Source of the DNA: Nitrospira sp.
GTDB lineage: Bacteria > Nitrospirota > Nitrospiria > Nitrospirales > Nitrospiraceae
DNA length: 64,000 nucleotides
Direction: 5' to 3'
NCBI GenBank assembly: GCA_018242685.1
Contig: JAFEBM010000006.1
Span: 1-64,000, forward strand
Made by a program: the position numbers and the translations under genes. Position 1 is the first letter of the stretch, and the number at the start of each line of letters is the position of its first letter. The notes under the pieces were generated by a model. It was not told the DNA's origin. It worked only from the letters and a program-made list of their open reading frames with translations, and ran no database searches. Of the stretch, positions 54,446-62,252 are shown one piece after another.

Positions 54446-54798
54446 AGTGTTTTTACCAGCTCTACCATTTTGCGTTCCTGGGTCTGTCTCAGGAGATATC
54501 GCACGCTCACGTGAAGGGCCGCGTCTTCACGACGCACCTCTACACCTTCCACCGTCACGATCTCGCTCAGCCATTGCTGCAAGGCCGCGTGGACGCTCAC
54601 CTGTGTGGCCACAGCCAACGCATCGCTATTGGGAGCAAACACAAGTTGCATCAGTCCACTCCCGAACGTGGGGCGATTGACCCGTTCGCCCGGAGCCGTA
54701 AACAAGACCTGCTCGATCAGATCGCGCACATGATCCGCCTCGCCGGTCATCGCCGTGCGCCCGCTGCCGTCAAATTGAAAGGGGTAGTCCAGTGCCAT
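54442..54798 (-). CDS. gp25/GPW-like baseplate wedge protein
   Basis: A 118-residue gp25-family lysozyme-like wedge protein. It has the start MALDYPFQFDGSGRTAMTGEADHVRDLIEQVLFTAPGERVNRPTFGSGLMQLVFAPNSD, with the conserved GERVNRPTFGSGL block. I use the ATG at 54798, 5 bp after the PAAR-like gene's stop. Longer in-frame upstream starts overlap that gene and are not conserved. Equivalent to Afp9. It ends in ATGA overlap with the second wedge gene. Confidence 0.92.
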   Translation of the reverse strand: MALDYPFQFDGSGRTAMTGEADHVRDLIEQVLFTAPGERVNRPTFGSGLMQLVFAPNSDALAVATQVSVHAALQQWLSEIVTVEGVEVRREDAALHVSVRYLLRQTQERKMVELVKTL

Positions 54799-54803
54799 GA
54801 ACG

Positions 54804-55124
54804 TTACATCCCTGTGACCCGTGTTTGCGTGGACGCGATCAGCAACGGCGTCCCATTCGGCGCGCACATGGATTGACTGTCGAACAGAACGACGGGAACT
54901 CCTCCCACCAAGATGCGAGTGGAAGCCGTAAGCCATTGCCCCATGACACAAGGGCTCAGCACACCGCTTACGTTGAACGGACAGCCGGCCACCGTGTATG
55001 GCGCCGCCTGCGTCGTCACCGGTTGGCCGCTGACCAGCACACGAGGATTCGGGGAAGTCGGCATGGCCTGTCCGCCATGCGCGCACAATACAGTCGCCCC
55101 GAGATGAACTACAAAGCCTGGCAT
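54804..55124 (-). CDS. PAAR-like spike-tip protein
   Basis: A 106-residue protein that resembles the PAAR/DUF4280 group: MPGFVVHLGATVLCAHGGQAMPTSPNPRVLVSGQPVTTQ and VAGCPFNVSGVLSPCVMGQWL, with repeated Cys and His that could bind the metal at the tip. It lies 48 bp downstream of the gpV-like spike gene and before the gp25-like gene, the same order as in Afp-type clusters (Afp10). It most likely sharpens the spike and may carry cargo. Confidence 0.82.
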   Translation of the reverse strand: MPGFVVHLGATVLCAHGGQAMPTSPNPRVLVSGQPVTTQAAPYTVAGCPFNVSGVLSPCVMGQWLTASTRILVGGVPVVLFDSQSMCAPNGTPLLIASTQTRVTGM

Positions 55125-55172
55125 CGATCAGCCTCCCCAGCTACGCCCTGTCTCTGCTCCATTGCACAGGCC

Positions 55173-55751
55173 TCACAGCACGGTCAGTGCTCCGTTATTG
55201 ATGTTGACCGGCGTACCGGTAATCGTGATCGCAGGGCCGCTCATCATAATCGAGGCTCCTTTGCCGTTGGTGATCGTCACCCCGACATCGTTCATGAGAA
55301 TCATGGCCCCGGTCGTGGTCTTGAGCATGATGCCTCCCGTCGGTCCCGGCACGTCGCTCAACAACAAGGTATTTTGTCCGGTCGTTTGAATCACGATGTT
55401 CTGTCCCGGCGGAGGTGGCGGCGGCGCCAGAGCCAAAGCAGGCACTTCCGCTGCGATTCCCCAAAAACACCCGACCCAGATGGGATAGTCCGGTTCGCCC
55501 TGTTCGAATTCGACCCACACGCCAGCCCCGACTTGCGGCAGCACGAACATTCCCTGCTGTTTCCCGGCGATCGGCACGCAGGGCATGGCCCAACTGGACA
55601 ACGACAGGCCCAACACGTCAGGCACCATGACTTGGATGCGACCAAGTTGCATGGGGTCAAGGTTGTTCACGACTGTTCCTCGATACTTGCCGTAGAACTT
55701 TTCGCCCACATCGCCTTGTTGGGCATCAACCGCACTGTCGAATTCATTCAT
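55173..55751 (-). CDS. gpV/Gp5-like spike protein
   Basis: A 192-residue baseplate assembly protein V-like spike. EKFYGKYRGTVVNNLDPMQLGRIQVMVPDVLG and ADIG-like OB-fold strands open it, WVEFEQGEPDYPIWVGCFWG is the Gp5/VgrG block, a Pro run (about 114-119) follows, and the C-terminal third is a short beta-helix with repeated turns (GGIMLKTTTGAMILMNDVGV). The start at 55751 forms an ATGA overlap with the gpD-like gene. A longer frame back to 56342 overlaps that gene and is rejected. In Afp this part is fused to the hub as Afp8. Confidence 0.88.
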   Translation of the reverse strand: MNEFDSAVDAQQGDVGEKFYGKYRGTVVNNLDPMQLGRIQVMVPDVLGLSLSSWAMPCVPIAGKQQGMFVLPQVGAGVWVEFEQGEPDYPIWVGCFWGIAAEVPALALAPPPPPPGQNIVIQTTGQNTLLLSDVPGPTGGIMLKTTTGAMILMNDVGVTITNGKGASIMMSGPAITITGTPVNINNGALTVL

Positions 55752-56875
55752 ACGGGTACCTCTGGAAGAGTTGAGATCAGGCCATTGCGCGACAGCGTAA
55801 AGTTCTGTTTGTACTCGCCGCGCTTGATCTGGTGCGTCACGCTGGTGACATAGTGCAATCCGTCGAAAGCCAACCCCGCCCCCCGCACACCGACCAGCTT
55901 CCGTGCCCTGAGCGCCCGTCCGTAACGCAGGACGTCCAGGCTGCCTGTCCCTTTGACGGCATCCGATGATTTTGCCGCTTTCGCCACCCCGATCAAGAGC
56001 GCCTCGACGGGGGAATACTTTGCCATGCCGCGAACCGGTTTGGTCTGCATCGGGATGGGTGGAATCAATCCGAGCGGTGGATTCAGAGGGGTGATGTCCA
56101 ACACCGGAATGGGAATGATCGCCTTCGTTTCTTTGTTCTGGATGTAGATGATGGGCAGCGTCCGTTGCTCGGTGTCGAATGTGAAACTCATAGATTCGAC
56201 ATTGGTGTGGGCATCCAGGTTGATGTTCAACGCCGGTTGCGGCACGCCCACCTTGATCTCCGGTCCCCAGTAGGCCAGGCTCGTCCCGACCGCCGGTCCC
56301 GGTTCCATGTAGAACACATAGCCGACGCGCTTCGCCAACCATCGGATGTAATTCAGATCGGTTCCCCGCTGGTTCGGTATCCGTTCAACGGGAATCGGCA
56401 CGTCGATCAGGATGCTGGGGATCACCAGCGGAATGACGCCGAAGGGAAGGTATTTGGCCAACATCAATGCCACCCTCGCTTCCGCAGGCATCGCCGGATA
56501 GGGGATATTGAATTCGAGATAGTCCATGACCGCCGTAAGGTCTTTGCCTTTGACGATGAGGGTTGTGTGCGCCGCGTCCGTTCCGGGCTTGATCTCGTGC
56601 TGCGTCATCACTCCATCTATCAACACCTCCGTTGTCCCGTTGATGACGACGGCAATAACGACTCGTATCAATGGAATCGGCGAGCCGGCGGATAACAAGA
56701 AGATCGTGTGCAACGGCGAGCGCGTGCTCAGTACAAAGGTAAGCTCAAACCCGTTCATCTTGTCGTCGGTGCTGGAGATCACCTGCACGTTGGTGAGGGC
56801 GTCCAGCACCTCCTGAGAGACCGGGATCGGCACAGCCGGCCCGATCAACAAACTGACATGGATTCCTTTAAGCAC
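55748..56875 (-). CDS. gpD/Gp27-like hub protein
   Basis: A 375-residue late-control D/VgrG N-terminal-like hub protein. Features are DDKMNGFELTFVLSTRSPLHTIFLL, the QHEIKPGTDAAHTTLIVKGKDLTAVMD block, RIPNQRGTDLNYIRWLAKRVGYVFY, and the C-terminal HYVTSVTHQIKRGEYKQNFTLSRNG, which is the usual end of gpD. It forms the central hub that binds the tube end and the spike. Separate hub and spike genes, as here, occur in several eCIS lineages. Overlaps both neighbours (8 bp upstream, 4 bp downstream). Confidence 0.88.
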   Translation of the reverse strand: MLKGIHVSLLIGPAVPIPVSQEVLDALTNVQVISSTDDKMNGFELTFVLSTRSPLHTIFLLSAGSPIPLIRVVIAVVINGTTEVLIDGVMTQHEIKPGTDAAHTTLIVKGKDLTAVMDYLEFNIPYPAMPAEARVALMLAKYLPFGVIPLVIPSILIDVPIPVERIPNQRGTDLNYIRWLAKRVGYVFYMEPGPAVGTSLAYWGPEIKVGVPQPALNINLDAHTNVESMSFTFDTEQRTLPIIYIQNKETKAIIPIPVLDITPLNPPLGLIPPIPMQTKPVRGMAKYSPVEALLIGVAKAAKSSDAVKGTGSLDVLRYGRALRARKLVGVRGAGLAFDGLHYVTSVTHQIKRGEYKQNFTLSRNGLISTLPEVPV

Positions 56876-57230
56876 CCGTGACTCCTCTTATCCCTTCGGG
56901 GAGCGTGATGCGGATCCGACAGCCGACCTCCTCAATCAGATCCCCCGGTCGCATGACGCCGTTCGCGTCGCAAAGACGCCAAAACAATTCAGGGTCCCCG
57001 AAATACCTTGCCGCCAAGTGATCCAGCCGCTCCCCCTGTATCAGGGTGTGTTCTTGCAGCACCGTCAATTGCTCAGGGGGTGGAATAAACCGTCGTCGCA
57101 CATAGCTCACCATGGTGCCGTCAGGCATGGTATGCACCGCCGTAGGCAGGCCGTGATAGCGACTGCTCGGTGGGAAAAGGACGGTATTCAGCGGTGCCGC
57201 CTGCAGCAACATTTGCAATGGATCAGTCAT
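56868..57230 (-). CDS. LysM-domain hub-associated protein
   Basis: A 120-residue protein with a LysM-like repeat at about residues 62-112: LIQGERLDHLAARYFGDPELFWRLCDANGVMRPGDLIEEVG. The front half is Pro-rich and looks like a linker. In Afp-type systems LysM is fused to the tube-domain protein (Afp7); here it is a separate gene. It probably locks the hub to the inner tube rather than binding peptidoglycan. It overlaps both neighbours by a few bases. Confidence 0.85.
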   Translation of the reverse strand: MTDPLQMLLQAAPLNTVLFPPSSRYHGLPTAVHTMPDGTMVSYVRRRFIPPPEQLTVLQEHTLIQGERLDHLAARYFGDPELFWRLCDANGVMRPGDLIEEVGCRIRITLPEGIRGVTGA

Positions 57231-57880
57231 GGAATTGCTCCTATACCGAGCACGTTCAACGATCCGCCTTGGTTCTGGGCAGCCAATTGTTCCTTTACTT
57301 GCAGGTAACTCATAAAGAGCGTGCCCGCCTTATGGCTGAAGCCGACATCGTCCACCGTCAGTACACGCATGCCTAAGCTGACTTTTGCGCGGATAGGGTT
57401 GAGCGCCGGATCGAAGGCCTCTTCCGTCACGCTGAATTCCGTCAGCCGCACCGGCACCACGCGTGTTTTGCTCCAGACAAACAGGGTGAGCGGAGTTTCC
57501 ATCGGCGCAATCTCCAGCTTGCCGGCTTGGGCCAGACGATTATTGGCCAGCAATTGACCGCTGGTCGGGTACACGATTGTCTCCAGCGCAGCCAGCTGCG
57601 GATGGATTCCAACGGTGGTCGCTTTGGCTTCGGCAAACTCCAACTGATCGGTTGCATCGAGTTCTGCCTCCACCTTGATTGTCTCGACCGGCGGACCTTT
57701 CAAGCGCAGCGCCTCCGACCGGTCACCGCCCTCCGTCCCCACACCCTTGATCTGAAACGATCGACTGAGCGAGTCGGGGTTATATTGCAGCGCGATGATC
57801 CGTTGCACCATGGCCGTCTCGGGATCGATCAGAACTAGCCCGCCTTTTAGGAGCTTTGGTGAGTTAGGAAACGTCGTCAT
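57227..57880 (-). CDS. CIS tube-domain protein (Afp7 N-part type)
   Basis: A 217-residue protein. ALQYNPDSLSRSFQIKGVGTEGGDRSEALRLKGPPVETIKVEAELDATDQLE is characteristic of the CIS tube/Afp7-like domain. Later parts include FVWSKTRVVPVRLTEFSVTEEAFDPALNPIRAKVSLGM. It is thought to lie at the tube-baseplate junction. It overlaps the LysM gene by 4 bp. The order tube-domain, LysM, gpD, gpV, PAAR, gp25, J, J, I is the core of eCIS clusters and supports that call. Confidence 0.88.
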   Translation of the reverse strand: MTTFPNSPKLLKGGLVLIDPETAMVQRIIALQYNPDSLSRSFQIKGVGTEGGDRSEALRLKGPPVETIKVEAELDATDQLEFAEAKATTVGIHPQLAALETIVYPTSGQLLANNRLAQAGKLEIAPMETPLTLFVWSKTRVVPVRLTEFSVTEEAFDPALNPIRAKVSLGMRVLTVDDVGFSHKAGTLFMSYLQVKEQLAAQNQGGSLNVLGIGAIP

Positions 57881-57892
57881 TGCATGCCCTTG

Positions 57893-59143
57893 CTATTGCT
57901 TCTTGCACGTAGTGGGTGGATCTTTCGGCTCGTTACCGGCCTTTCCATTCACTTCCTCGCGCCGCTTCAGGAGCGCAGCCTTCTTGGATTCGGAATCGGT
58001 CTGTTCATCCGCCGAGAGGCAATAGAAATAACCGAGTGCCGCATCGATGAGAGCGAGACGCGTGGAATAAGACATTCGACCTGTACCGGGCTTCTCCTCA
58101 GCCAACGCCTCGTTGTAGAAGGCCTGAAACTCACGCTTGTTCTTGTTTTGCCCACCTGCAAGTCCTCCGCGATACTGGTTGATGTGATCCAGTTCATGTC
58201 CGACCTGAAGGACGCGCCGTGCGAAGGAGTCCACATGTGTCACGAAGTATGTCCCGACGGCAATATTCCCTTTGGTCGTGGCGCCCGACCCAACCGACTG
58301 AGTTTCCAACCCCGAGCCGGCTCGTTTGTCATCGAACACGACCGTCTCTATCTTTGAGGCCTCGCCTGGGTAATATTGCGTGATGATGTCGTTCACAAGC
58401 TGGACAGCGCGCTTGTCGATACCGACAGAGGCGTCTTTCGCCTTCTCAATAATGGCTTTCGCCTTCGCGTCCAGTGGGTTCTTCTTGCCCTGTCGCTGGA
58501 GGAACCCACCCGGAGCAGGGCGAGGGGAAATGCCTCCCTCCTGCTGAACTACATGCGCCAACTCATGCGCAAGCAGGAACCGGCTTTCCGCTGTCCCCGT
58601 TGAAAGTTGACCGGAACCAAAGGCGATGTGTGTCCCAACCGTATAGGCCAAAGCCTGAACACTCTCCGCCGACTCAACCGCCCTTGCGTCCGTGTGCACC
58701 CGTACCCGACTGAAATCGTGACCAAATCTTGGTTCGAAAAACGCGCGTGTCGCAGCATCGAGCGGTTGGCCGGGGGAGCCCAGCACGTCATGCACGATCG
58801 GCGGCGCCTCGGCCACTCCGACGCCTCCAGTGGTTGCTCGGCGCTGGACAAGCGGCGCCCCTACAGCACGGTCCTGCCTGTTCACCTCGGCGTCCGGCAT
58901 CTGCATCACCTGCTCAGCGACCCGATCGGCTTCCTGCTCGTACTCATCGCCTGGTTCGCTGATGTGCAACTTGGTTTGCAGCGGTTTGCCCGGCAGTTGT
59001 TTCTGCTGACACTTCGCGCACGTCTCTGTCATTCCCACCACCTCTCCACAGGCGCATTTGCGCTGAGGAATTCCTCTTGACACAGGCGTGAAGGAGGGCG
59101 TCGGCGTGGCTTGCACCTGTGTTTGTAATCGCGTATTCATCAA
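57893..59143 (-). CDS. DUF4157 protein with a second HExxH motif (effector candidate)
   Basis: A 416-residue protein. An N-terminal Cys4 motif (C30, C32, C42, C45) precedes a DUF4157 eCIS-core domain (about 60-205) with PGDEYEQEADRVAEQVM, PRFGHDFSRVRVHTD and the HExxH-like LLAHELAHVVQQ (His193). A separate C-terminal domain (about 220-416) contains VLQVGHELDHINQYRGG (His316, His320), with acidic residues at 338 and 345 that could be a third ligand. This suggests a metallopeptidase-like toxin domain. DUF4157 is associated with eCIS cargo. It starts 12 bp upstream of the tube-domain gene. Confidence 0.85.
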   Translation of the reverse strand: MMNTRLQTQVQATPTPSFTPVSRGIPQRKCACGEVVGMTETCAKCQQKQLPGKPLQTKLHISEPGDEYEQEADRVAEQVMQMPDAEVNRQDRAVGAPLVQRRATTGGVGVAEAPPIVHDVLGSPGQPLDAATRAFFEPRFGHDFSRVRVHTDARAVESAESVQALAYTVGTHIAFGSGQLSTGTAESRFLLAHELAHVVQQEGGISPRPAPGGFLQRQGKKNPLDAKAKAIIEKAKDASVGIDKRAVQLVNDIITQYYPGEASKIETVVFDDKRAGSGLETQSVGSGATTKGNIAVGTYFVTHVDSFARRVLQVGHELDHINQYRGGLAGGQNKNKREFQAFYNEALAEEKPGTGRMSYSTRLALIDAALGYFYCLSADEQTDSESKKAALLKRREEVNGKAGNEPKDPPTTCKKQ

Positions 59144-59625
59144 CTCAATCCTTCGTGCACGGCCTGAACTTAAATCAAGCTGATTCTGATCCTCATTCGT
59201 TCGAAGCTGTCCACCCCGTAGTCGCCACAGAGGCGATATGGGGATTCATGTTCAAGATTGAACTCGCGACTCTTTGGGTTTTCCGTTCTCCTTACCAATC
59301 AATTCACTCCAACCTCTAAGCTTCTCATCAAAAGGAACACTTCCCTTCCGGTCGCGATCCTGGCGTAACTTCTTGACACTAGGAAAGTAGCCTGTCCTCT
59401 TTCCTTTTTCCTCGATCAAGAAAATTGCTGCCCTTTGATTTCTCCATTTTTCTTACCGATCAATTCACTCCAATCCCTTCACATCCCATCCAAAATGGAC
59501 TCTCACTTTCCCAGTCGCTGGCATAACCCCTTGACTCTAGGAAGGCAGCCTGTCCCTTTTTCTATCCCCCTCTCGCTCAGCAGGTCAGCGAAGAAAATCA
59601 TGGTCTTTCTCAGAGCATTCGTACG
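59144..59625. other. Intergenic gap inside the injection-system operon
   Basis: This 482-bp gap separates two DUF4157 genes in an operon otherwise without spacing. It holds two imperfect direct repeats (next entry). It could be a remnant of a duplicated or lost cargo gene, or carry an internal promoter for the downstream genes. No intact gene is present. Confidence 0.55.
59284..59570. repeat. Two imperfect direct repeats, about 160 bp apart
   Basis: Copy A (about 59284-59410) and copy B (about 59445-59570) share CTTACC[A/G]ATCAATTCACTCC near one end and CTAGGAA[A/G][G/T]..CCTGTCC near the other. On minus, copy A reads as KRTGYFPSVKKLRQDRDRKG and later WSELIGKENG before a stop, and copy B as a similar frame with internal stops and WSELIGKKNG. 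So it is either decayed coding sequence or a REP-like element carrying GGGACAGGCT-type tags. Confidence 0.6.
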
Positions 59626-61911
59626 CTATTCTCTGTAGGGAGATCCTGTTGTGCCTTCGATGCTCTTGATGCCAAGCTCCGTAAAGGTTTTGTTGCGAAC
59701 TTGGTCCCAACATTTCGTTACGCCTAGTTTCCAATTGGCATCGATCAGGCGCCTGCCTTCTTCTGTCGCAGGCTTGAGCGGCTTATCGAGGAGAAACGAA
59801 GACAGGACCCAGTGCATCATGTCCGGGTCGCCATGAAATGCTTGCGCCGTCTCTGTGCCATCGGCCGACATCGCAACGGTAAACGTCACGGTGACGAGCG
59901 AAGTGCCGATGCGCATGGTGCGCACCACCGGCACATCAGCGATCTTGCGGTTCAAGTTCTTTTGACGGGCGCGGTCGGGAACGCCGGGCATGACGGCAAC
60001 GTCGGGTGATTTGATCCAGCGGAACGGATTCTCCACGGGAGGGGGATTGGCCTCGATCCGTCCACCCCCGAGAAGTATCCGCCCCTCCGTTTCGAATCCG
60101 TAGTCCGCGATCCCGACTTTGCCGGGATCGCTTGGGCCACCGACCTTCTTGCCTTTTTTGCTCGCTTTCTCTGCCAGGAGCGTGTTCGTCCACAGATCCA
60201 CCACTTCGCGTTCCTGGTTGAGTTTAATATAGCTGATCTGAGCGGAGTCCTGTACCATGCGGCGAAATGCGGAGGCGGCAGCACGGACTTGCACAACGTC
60301 GCCCACGATGGCGGAGCGGACTTTTTTGACCGCGGTGTCTTTGCTCATCCGCAAGGATTGCATATACTTCTGGCAGAACTCGACGGCGTCGATCAGATCG
60401 TCGTTGCTGAACAATGCCACCGCGCCGTTCGCCGCTCCCGCGGCGCCCCAGATGATGGCGTTGGCGGCGATCTTGGGCAGCGCGACACCGAGCGCGCCTG
60501 CGGCAGCGTTCGTGACCAGGCTCAGAGCAAATATCACGTTGGAGGAAACCGCAGGATCACTCTTGTCGAGGATCGTCTGCATGCCGTTTACGGCATCGAG
60601 CTTGTGGTCGAGAATGCCGGAGTTGGCCTCTTTGTTGAGGCCGCCATAGATGTCGCCGACGATTTCGCGGCACTGTTCCACAGTCTTATCGGCGAATTCT
60701 GGCAGGATGTCGGTCGCTATGGCGGGTGCGTCCGATCCACCCTGGACGCCGGTGTCTTTGCCAGGCTTGATCCCGGTATCTTTTGTGCCGGTTGACGCTT
60801 TCGGATCCTCGGCGGCTGAGCCGCCCTGCGGCGATGGGCTGAGCCCGGAGGTTTTGACCTGCAGGATGGTCTTACCTTGGACCTGCTTCAGCCCCGCCTG
60901 TATATCCTTGTCGTCCGCCGCAGGAAGGTAGGTGCCCCGCGTCAACGTGTAAGTGCTGGTCTTCTGATCCGATTCTGTGAATCGGTAGACGTAGTAGAAG
61001 CTGCCCATGTCGGAAAAGAAGGGCCCGACATAGAAGGCAGTTGGTGACATCGCTGCGGCTTTCCAGTCTTTGCTGGTAAAGAGAACCAGACCCTCAGCGA
61101 GCTTTCCCAATTTCTGGGCACCTACGGCGTACGCGATCACGTTCGACTCTTCCGGATACGGGGCGGCGACAGTTTTGCTTCCGGCGCTCCCTTCCCCTCC
61201 GTCGGGGAAGCGTTGCAAAAAAGCAGTGGAAGCGGTAGAGATAATAACAGGGGACAGAACACGTTTTTCATTGCTTTCACCACTACGATTTCCTTCTGAA
61301 CCCATCTGCTGCATCACGTGCGTCAATTCATGCGCCAAGAGTCGCCGGCCTTTCGATGGCCCTGAGATATATTGCCCGTTGCCGAATACGATATCTGTAC
61401 CGACTGTGTAGGCATGGGCGTTCACCGCTCGCGCCGAGTCGTCCGCCTTCCCGTCGGTATGCACGCGCACCCGACTGAAGTCATGTCCGAATCGGGGCTC
61501 GAAGAAGGCTCGCGTGTCGGCGCCGAGTGGTTGACCCTGCGAGCTCAACGCCTCATGCACGCTCGGCGGCGCCTCCATTAAACCGGTTCCGCCACCGGAC
61601 GCCCGGCGTTGCACCAATGGGCTCCAGCTTGGACCGCGCGGCCCGCTTATCTCGGTCTCCGGCATCCGCATGACCTGCTCCGCCACACGATCGGCTTCCT
61701 GCTCGTACTGATCGCCCGGTTCATTGATCCGCAATTTGGTCTGCAAGGGCTTTCCTACCAGCTTCTTCTTCTGACAGTCCTGACAGGCACCGGTGAGTCC
61801 CGCTGAGCCACCGCAGGCGCACTGACGCTGAAGCCCCAATGAAGACCTTACACTCGTGATCGATAACGGAGCCGCAACCGTGGTCTGTGTCGCTGCCGCT
61901 CGAGCACTCAT
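59626..61911 (-). CDS. Large DUF4157 protein (effector candidate)
   Basis: A 761-residue protein. It opens with a Cys4 motif (CACGGSAGLTGACQDC, 31-46) and the DUF4157 domain with PGDQYEQEADRVAEQVM and LLAHELTHVMQQM (His194), closely like the smaller neighbour. Beyond about 250 it diverges: a Ser/Gly/Pro/Lys-rich linker (about 370-400), then an Ala/Gly-rich hydrophobic stretch near 470-510 (FALSLVTNAAAGALGVALP), and a C-terminal domain ending TELGIKSIEGTTGSPYRE. The C-terminal part matches nothing I recognise. Its place next to the injection genes makes it a cargo candidate. Confidence 0.82.
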   Translation of the reverse strand: MSARAAATQTTVAAPLSITSVRSSLGLQRQCACGGSAGLTGACQDCQKKKLVGKPLQTKLRINEPGDQYEQEADRVAEQVMRMPETEISGPRGPSWSPLVQRRASGGGTGLMEAPPSVHEALSSQGQPLGADTRAFFEPRFGHDFSRVRVHTDGKADDSARAVNAHAYTVGTDIVFGNGQYISGPSKGRRLLAHELTHVMQQMGSEGNRSGESNEKRVLSPVIISTASTAFLQRFPDGGEGSAGSKTVAAPYPEESNVIAYAVGAQKLGKLAEGLVLFTSKDWKAAAMSPTAFYVGPFFSDMGSFYYVYRFTESDQKTSTYTLTRGTYLPAADDKDIQAGLKQVQGKTILQVKTSGLSPSPQGGSAAEDPKASTGTKDTGIKPGKDTGVQGGSDAPAIATDILPEFADKTVEQCREIVGDIYGGLNKEANSGILDHKLDAVNGMQTILDKSDPAVSSNVIFALSLVTNAAAGALGVALPKIAANAIIWGAAGAANGAVALFSNDDLIDAVEFCQKYMQSLRMSKDTAVKKVRSAIVGDVVQVRAAASAFRRMVQDSAQISYIKLNQEREVVDLWTNTLLAEKASKKGKKVGGPSDPGKVGIADYGFETEGRILLGGGRIEANPPPVENPFRWIKSPDVAVMPGVPDRARQKNLNRKIADVPVVRTMRIGTSLVTVTFTVAMSADGTETAQAFHGDPDMMHWVLSSFLLDKPLKPATEEGRRLIDANWKLGVTKCWDQVRNKTFTELGIKSIEGTTGSPYRE

Positions 61912-62252
61912 CTTGGCAGACTCCCGTAGATGGTACGGGCAACCAACTCTCCTGTGGATCGAGCACAGCCCGACCGCCGCACCTGAACCTTGCCGGCATC
62001 AAGAGCCTCCACATTCACCGATTCCGCCCCACGCCAACGTGCTATATCACCGGCAACGAGGTGCGCCAGAGTTTCCCTCAACGACTCAGCGACCTGACGC
62101 CCCTCCGACTGCGTGAATCCGGTTAGAACCAACTCATCGATCTCGATTTCGTAGGACTGGGGACTGAGTGCTGAGGACTGAGCGGAGACTGGAGCATGAG
62201 CGTCTTCCGGTTCGGCCCCCAGTCCTCCTCGCTCATGCCGCATCATGCCCAC
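61908..62252 (-). CDS. Small eCIS-cluster protein of unknown function
   Basis: A 114-residue protein between the ATPase and the large DUF4157 gene, overlapping the first by 10 bp and the second by 4 bp (ATGA). The core is IEIDELVLTGFTQSEGRQVAESLRETLAHLVAG, a short strand-helix fold with no cysteines in that part. The N-terminal 30 residues are poorly conserved in appearance. Overlapping reading and strand agreement support it as a real gene. Similar small proteins accompany DUF4157 genes in other eCIS loci as I recall, but I cannot check that. Confidence 0.7.
   Translation of the reverse strand: MGMMRHERGGLGAEPEDAHAPVSAQSSALSPQSYEIEIDELVLTGFTQSEGRQVAESLRETLAHLVAGDIARWRGAESVNVEALDAGKVQVRRSGCARSTGELVARTIYGSLPR

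Noticed and set aside
55751..56342. Upstream extension of the gpV-like gene
   Set aside because: It overlaps the gpD-like gene for almost 600 bp and the added residues look like an out-of-frame reading. The ATG at 55751 forms an ATGA overlap typical of this operon.
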